From: a virus
Strand: one strand, 5' to 3'
Length of the DNA: 38,980 nucleotides
Virus record (IMG/VR): IMGVR_UViG_3300005265_000015
Span: 1 to 38,980 of that record
The notes beneath the pieces are model-generated. The model had not been told where the DNA came from and made no database searches. It saw only the letters and a list, made by a program, of their open reading frames with translations. Position 1 is the first letter of the stretch; every line of letters starts with the position of its first letter. A program made the translations under genes and the position numbers. Positions 36,451 to 38,980 of this stretch are shown here, piece by piece.

Positions 36451-36478
36451 AGTATAACTTTTTTAGAAACCTTGTCAA
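36451..36478 (-). promoter_or_regulatory. Sigma70-type promoter P4 (tRNA-Trp)
   Basis: On the minus strand TTGACA (36478-36473), 16 bp, TATACT (36456-36451). The spacer differs from P1-P3 after GTTT and lacks the TG. The start would be near 36444. Confidence 0.7.
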
Positions 36479-36522
36479 GTTTATTTTAACCATATTTCTT
36501 TTAATTGTTCTTGTTTTATAAT

Positions 36523-36608
36523 TTTAATAAACAAAAATCTCTAGTTATATAGCTGGGAAGCCACAAGAAAGAAAACCCATAAATAACTAGAGATTCTTGT
36601 TTATTAAA
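36523..36608 (-). terminator. Long hairpin E5 after the early gene block
   Basis: A 12-bp and a 13-bp stem (36523-36534 with 36597-36608; 36536-36548 with 36583-36595) stack with one mismatch around a 34-base loop. Loop bases 36563-36569 are complementary to 36594-36600 in the stem base, again an interleaved option. It follows the stop of the 119-aa gene by eight bases and probably terminates the early transcript. Confidence 0.7.
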
Positions 36609-36615
36609 TATTAAT

Positions 36616-36975
36616 TTAATACTTGCCTTTAATAAATTCATTCGGAAAACTGCTTAAACTTCCATTCTCTAAAAAGAAAACCACACCGCCATATTGAAAA
36701 TCGCCTCGTATGTATTTGTTATCTTTATATTTACTTTCATCAGATATAAAAAATTTAAAGCAATCATAATCATTTAATCTATCCCAACCTAATCTGCTTT
36801 CAACAAAAACCGCACTACCTCCATATCCATTTATTTTTTTTCTTATTGGAATAAAAACAACTTTATTTATAATTTCCTTTTTCAAAATATCTAACCTGTT
36901 AGTAAAAGGCATTTTTAATCTTTCTTTTTTTGTTAATTTTTCAAATTCGTATATTTCTTGTTTTATTTTTTTCAT
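36616..36975 (-). CDS. Hypothetical early protein, 119 aa
   Basis: A helical N terminus (IKQEIYEFEKLTKKERLKMP) is followed by a beta-rich domain (KVVFIPIRKKINGYGGSAVF, VESRLGWDRLNDYDCFKFFI, YGGVVFFLENGSLSSFP). Family not recognised. The start context ACTAAAACTATG is shared with the other early genes. It is the last gene before the tRNA/control region. Confidence 0.7.
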   Translation of the reverse strand: MKKIKQEIYEFEKLTKKERLKMPFTNRLDILKKEIINKVVFIPIRKKINGYGGSAVFVESRLGWDRLNDYDCFKFFISDESKYKDNKYIRGDFQYGGVVFFLENGSLSSFPNEFIKGKY

Positions 36976-36983
36976 AGTTTTAG

Positions 36984-37172
36984 TTAAAGGTTATTTATTT
37001 TGTCTAAATTCTTTTTATACATTTCTTCCCATTCTTTTTCTGGTAAATTGTTTATCCTTTGGCAATCTTTCCAATAATACTTAAAAGTCGGGAAATGAAG
37101 CCTTAAGAATTTATTATCTTTTATTTTTTCCCAAACTTCTTTTGCTTCTTTTTTTGTGATGAATTTTTTCAT
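36984..37172 (-). CDS. Small hypothetical early protein, 62 aa
   Basis: The protein begins MKKFITKKEAKEVWEKIKDN, almost the same first six residues as the 52-aa gene at 37650. It contains FLRLHFPTFKYYWKDCQRIN and ends in an acidic-basic helix (EKEWEEMYKKNLDKINNL). No family is recognised. Start context AAAAACTATG. Confidence 0.7.
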   Translation of the reverse strand: MKKFITKKEAKEVWEKIKDNKFLRLHFPTFKYYWKDCQRINNLPEKEWEEMYKKNLDKINNL

Positions 37173-37177
37173 AGTTT

Positions 37178-37447
37178 TTATAGTATAATATTTTCATTTT
37201 TTATTTCTTCTCCTTTTGTTAAGTTAAGAAATTTTATATCTCCACAATTTTTACAAATCAAAACTTGAATTGTAAATTGATTTTTAGCATTTGTTAATTT
37301 ATTTATTTCAATTACTTCTGTAGAATTTTGGATTTCCCATTTATGATTACATTTCTCTTTGGGAAGAATTTTTATTTTTCCGCATTCGCACCAAAGTATT
37401 CCTCTTTTTTCATCTTTTTGAAATTTATGTTTGTGAAAAATTTTCAT
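37178..37447 (-). CDS. Zinc-ribbon-like early protein, 89 aa
   Basis: Two Cys pairs suggest a metal-binding fold: ILWCECGKIKI at about 20, CNHKW at about 33 and VLICKNCGDIKF at about 70. The pattern CxC...C...CxxC with nearby His (KHKF, NHKW) would hold one or two zinc ions. Nucleic-acid or protein binding is likely for such a small early protein. Start context TAACTAAAACTATG. Confidence 0.7.
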   Translation of the reverse strand: MKIFHKHKFQKDEKRGILWCECGKIKILPKEKCNHKWEIQNSTEVIEINKLTNAKNQFTIQVLICKNCGDIKFLNLTKGEEIKNENIIL

Positions 37448-37491
37448 AGTTTTAGTTAGTTATTTTTAATTTTCCCTATTTTCATTTTTCT

Positions 37492-37650
37492 TTATTTAGT
37501 TAATAAATATTTCTTAATATAATTCGCTATTTTTTGTCTATCAGTAGTGCTTTCAAGCAGAGTAATAACGGTTTGGAGGTCTTGTTCTATTTCTTGTTTT
37601 TGTTGGGAGAGAGCTTTTTCTAATAGCGGATTTGTGATGAATTTTTTCAT
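37492..37650 (-). CDS. Small early protein, 52 aa
   Basis: The frame reads MKKFITNPLLEKALSQQKQE, IEQDLQTVITLLESTTDRQK, IANYIKKYLLTK. It has a typical early start context (AATAAAACTATG) and shares its first six residues with the 62-aa gene, suggesting a duplicated start region. It is all-helical by eye. The frame stops 45 bases before the zinc-ribbon gene. Confidence 0.7.
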   Translation of the reverse strand: MKKFITNPLLEKALSQQKQEIEQDLQTVITLLESTTDRQKIANYIKKYLLTK

Positions 37651-37654
37651 AGTT

Positions 37655-37759
37655 TTATTTATAATCAATTAATTCTCCTAAAATCATTGCCAAAAGACCG
37701 TTTGTTATGTCGCCTTTTATCAATAAATATATCCCCCAAAAAGTAAAAAGGGCTGACAT
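37655..37759 (-). CDS. Possible small membrane peptide, 34 aa
   Basis: The frame MSALFTFWGIYLLIKGDITN, GLLAMILGELIDYK looks like a membrane peptide and stops five bases before the next ATG. It overlaps, in another frame, a 42-aa frame at 37665-37793 that has the conserved early start context (ACTAAAACTTATG) but a less protein-like composition (MKKKKTIAKIAYVSPFYF, then RRHNKRSF). Only one of the two need be real; they could also be a coupled pair. Confidence 0.4.
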   Translation of the reverse strand: MSALFTFWGIYLLIKGDITNGLLAMILGELIDYK

Positions 37760-37793
37760 ATGCTATTTTAGCTATTGTTTTCTTTTTTTTCAT
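37665..37793 (-). CDS. Possible small early peptide, 42 aa
   Basis: The ATG at 37793 follows the ACTAACTAAAACTT motif found before the neighbouring early genes. This favours use of this start. The peptide is basic at both ends with a short hydrophobic middle (YVSPFYFLGDIFI). It overlaps the 34-aa membrane frame. Confidence 0.4.
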   Translation of the reverse strand: MKKKKTIAKIAYVSPFYFLGDIFIDKRRHNKRSFGNDFRRIN

Positions 37794-37802
37794 AAGTTTT
37801 AG

Positions 37803-38069
37803 TTAGTTTTTTGGGATTATTTCCTTAAAATTAGCCATTATATCCTTACCTTCTAATTCAGGATATTCTTTTAAAATATCATTCCAAAAATCTGCCTTTG
37901 CTTTAGCATATAAATTAAAAACTTCAATTAGTGCTTTGGTGTCAACTCTTCTTCTAAAAATACCATATGGTTTTGAAACAATCTTCTTTGCCTCCTCTAA
38001 TACCACTAAAGTTTCATATAGAACTCTTAACTTTGGCGTCATTTTAAATTTTTTCTTTTCTTTATTCAT
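37803..38069 (-). CDS. Hypothetical early protein, 88 aa
   Basis: A helical protein: MTPKLRVLYETLVVLEEAKK, PYGIFRRRVDTKALIEVFNL, YAKAKADFWNDILKEYPELE. Family not recognised. Start context ACTAAAACTTATG. It is one of the run of small early genes in the P1 transcript. Confidence 0.7.
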   Translation of the reverse strand: MNKEKKKFKMTPKLRVLYETLVVLEEAKKIVSKPYGIFRRRVDTKALIEVFNLYAKAKADFWNDILKEYPELEGKDIMANFKEIIPKN

Positions 38070-38078
38070 AAGTTTTAG

Positions 38079-38276
38079 TTAGTTATTTGGATTTTTTCTT
38101 AATGAGTTAATAAATCTTGTCGTTGCCCATTTAATTGTTTCTATTGGATACATTATATCCTGTGATTTTTGTAATGCTTCTATCACTTCTTGATATAATT
38201 TATCTCGTTCTAATTTCACCATTTTTCTATGATTTCTTAAATGTTTACACTTTTTAATTTCCTTTTCTTCTTTCAT
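38079..38276 (-). CDS. Hypothetical early protein, 65 aa
   Basis: A basic helical protein (KKCKHLRNHRKMVKLERDKL, YQEVIEALQKSQDIMYPIET, WATTRFINSLRK). One Cys and two His near the N terminus do not form a clear metal site. Family not recognised. Start context ACTAAAACTTATG. Confidence 0.65.
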   Translation of the reverse strand: MKEEKEIKKCKHLRNHRKMVKLERDKLYQEVIEALQKSQDIMYPIETIKWATTRFINSLRKNPNN

Positions 38277-38290
38277 AAGTTTTAGTTAGT

Positions 38291-38560
38291 TTAGTTCCAA
38301 TAATTAAAAGTAATACTACTTTCATCAGGTGCTCGGTCAAATTTCTCATCACTTGGGACATCCTTTCTATTATAATACTTATGATTAGAAGGAGTGATTA
38401 CCTCGTTTATTTCAACATCCAATACGCTTAAACCACCCGTTTCCATAAAACAAAAATCTTTCCATTTCCTTTTGGCTTCTTTTTTATTTTTTGCCCTAAC
38501 CCAGCCATCAGCAGCGATTAAGATTTGTCCTGTTATTTGGTATTTCTTTCCTTTTTTCAT
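38291..38560 (-). CDS. Hypothetical early protein, 89 aa
   Basis: The N-terminal part (YQITGQILIAADGWVRAKNK, KEAKRKWKDFCFMETGG) is a small beta-alpha-beta unit like the one at the start of the NinB-like protein (YYIAATVQLVIQANSVKEAK). The rest is polar. Family not recognised. It follows the junction-spanning gene by eight bases. Confidence 0.7.
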   Translation of the reverse strand: MKKGKKYQITGQILIAADGWVRAKNKKEAKRKWKDFCFMETGGLSVLDVEINEVITPSNHKYYNRKDVPSDEKFDRAPDESSITFNYWN

Positions 38561-38568
38561 AAATTTCT

Positions 38569-38980
38569 TTAATCTTTTATTTTAGTAAATTTCCAATCTT
38601 TTAAAATTTTTAATAGTTGTTGCTTAGCATATTCTTCATCATCGTCCCAATCTAAATCACTAAACATTGTATATTTGAGCGGTTCGGTTGTATCATGATA
38701 ATCTCTTAAATATATTTTATCACCTTTATTACCTTGTGTTTTTACCGCTTTCATATCGCCAGTCCATTTTCCATTCTCTTTCCACGCCACCAAACGCAAA
38801 CTTCTTTTTTGAGCAATTTTTTTTATATGTCTTCCAGCATAAACAACAACCTTGTCATATTTTTGAATAAATCTTTTGCCATCCTTTTTTCTAATTTTGT
38901 CCTTTTTTGGAAACACTCTAACTTTATAATCATATCCAGCATCCTTTATAATTTTTTTAATTTTATCACCAAAATTTTCC
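38569..38980 (-). CDS. Early protein of 141 aa, C-terminal part (gene spans the junction)
   Basis: This is the main part of the gene whose start lies at 118. Read as a linear end it would appear to begin with GTG at 38916, but the open frame continues upstream through the repeat to the ATG at 118. The coded part includes KRFIQKYDKVVVYAGRHIKK, LRLVAWKENGKWTGDMKAVK and IYLRDYHDTTEPLKYTMFSD. It is a basic protein with an acidic stretch at the end. Family not recognised. Confidence 0.8.
   Translation of the reverse strand, partial: ENFGDKIKKIIKDAGYDYKVRVFPKKDKIRKKDGKRFIQKYDKVVVYAGRHIKKIAQKRSLRLVAWKENGKWTGDMKAVKTQGNKGDKIYLRDYHDTTEPLKYTMFSDLDWDDDEEYAKQQLLKILKDWKFTKIKD
38877..38980. repeat. Terminal direct repeat (circular overlap), copy 2
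   Basis: Identical to bases 1-104. See copy 1. Confidence 0.93.

Noticed and set aside
1-38980. Alternative genetic code (UGA or UAG reassigned).
   Set aside because: All hallmark genes are open in the standard code, and TGA and TAG are used as stops in clear gene overlaps.
1-38980. Integrase or excisionase for lysogeny.
   Set aside because: No tyrosine or serine recombinase motifs were seen in any frame. The tRNA gene alone is not enough to claim an attachment site.

Overview
The window is almost certainly one complete circular (or circularly assembled) genome of a short-tailed, AT-rich bacteriophage. The first 104 bases recur exactly as the last 104 bases, and an open reading frame runs without a break across the joined ends, so the unit length is 38,876 bp. 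The hallmark set is a terminase pair, portal, acidic scaffold, N4-gp56-type major capsid protein, head adaptor, nozzle-like protein, fibres and large internal proteins, with no tape measure or tail tube. That points to a podovirus. No integrase was seen. The standard genetic code fits throughout. Shine-Dalgarno sequences are nearly absent: most genes start in A/T-only contexts such as AATTATTATG or ACTAAAACTATG. The host is unknown. The 3D-domain protein, LamG proteins, KH-domain protein and SD-less AT-rich genes would suit a Patescibacteria-type host, but that is inference.

Nearly all genes are on the minus strand, so the map reads from high to low coordinates. An early block of small unknown genes starts at promoter P1 (745-772) and crosses the junction (606 to 1, then 38980 to about 36616). 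A 650 bp control region (35966-36615) holds a tRNA-Trp(CCA), two near-identical promoters and several strong hairpins. Replication genes follow (wHTH initiator, DnaB-type helicase domain), then a small HTH protein and a recombination operon: ERF-type annealing protein, YqaJ/lambda-type exonuclease, coiled-coil protein and NinB-like protein. Three paralogous seven-bladed beta-propeller genes are inserted between these recombination genes. Packaging and head genes come next: KhpA-like KH protein, TerS, a frameshifted TerL, portal, an attenuator-like region, scaffold and capsid. Then come beta-helix, LamG, S74-fibre, adaptor, nozzle and two very large internal or ejected proteins (to 4349). The lysis region follows (XhlA-like, 3D-domain, amidase and holin, 2916-776). 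Two plus-strand genes (3811-4363) with their own promoter, structured leader and tandem operator-like repeats form the only divergent transcription unit.

The most unusual feature is a recurring intergenic design. At least seven gaps carry two inverted repeats that are interleaved (X, S, X', S'), so that the loop of one hairpin is perfectly complementary to sequence flanking its stem. These are pseudoknot-topology terminators or attenuators. They sit in leaders of promoters, before the tRNA, at stop codons and before key genes. A separate three-state terminator/antiterminator arrangement precedes the scaffold-capsid genes. Together these suggest that this phage relies heavily on RNA-structure-based control of transcription.
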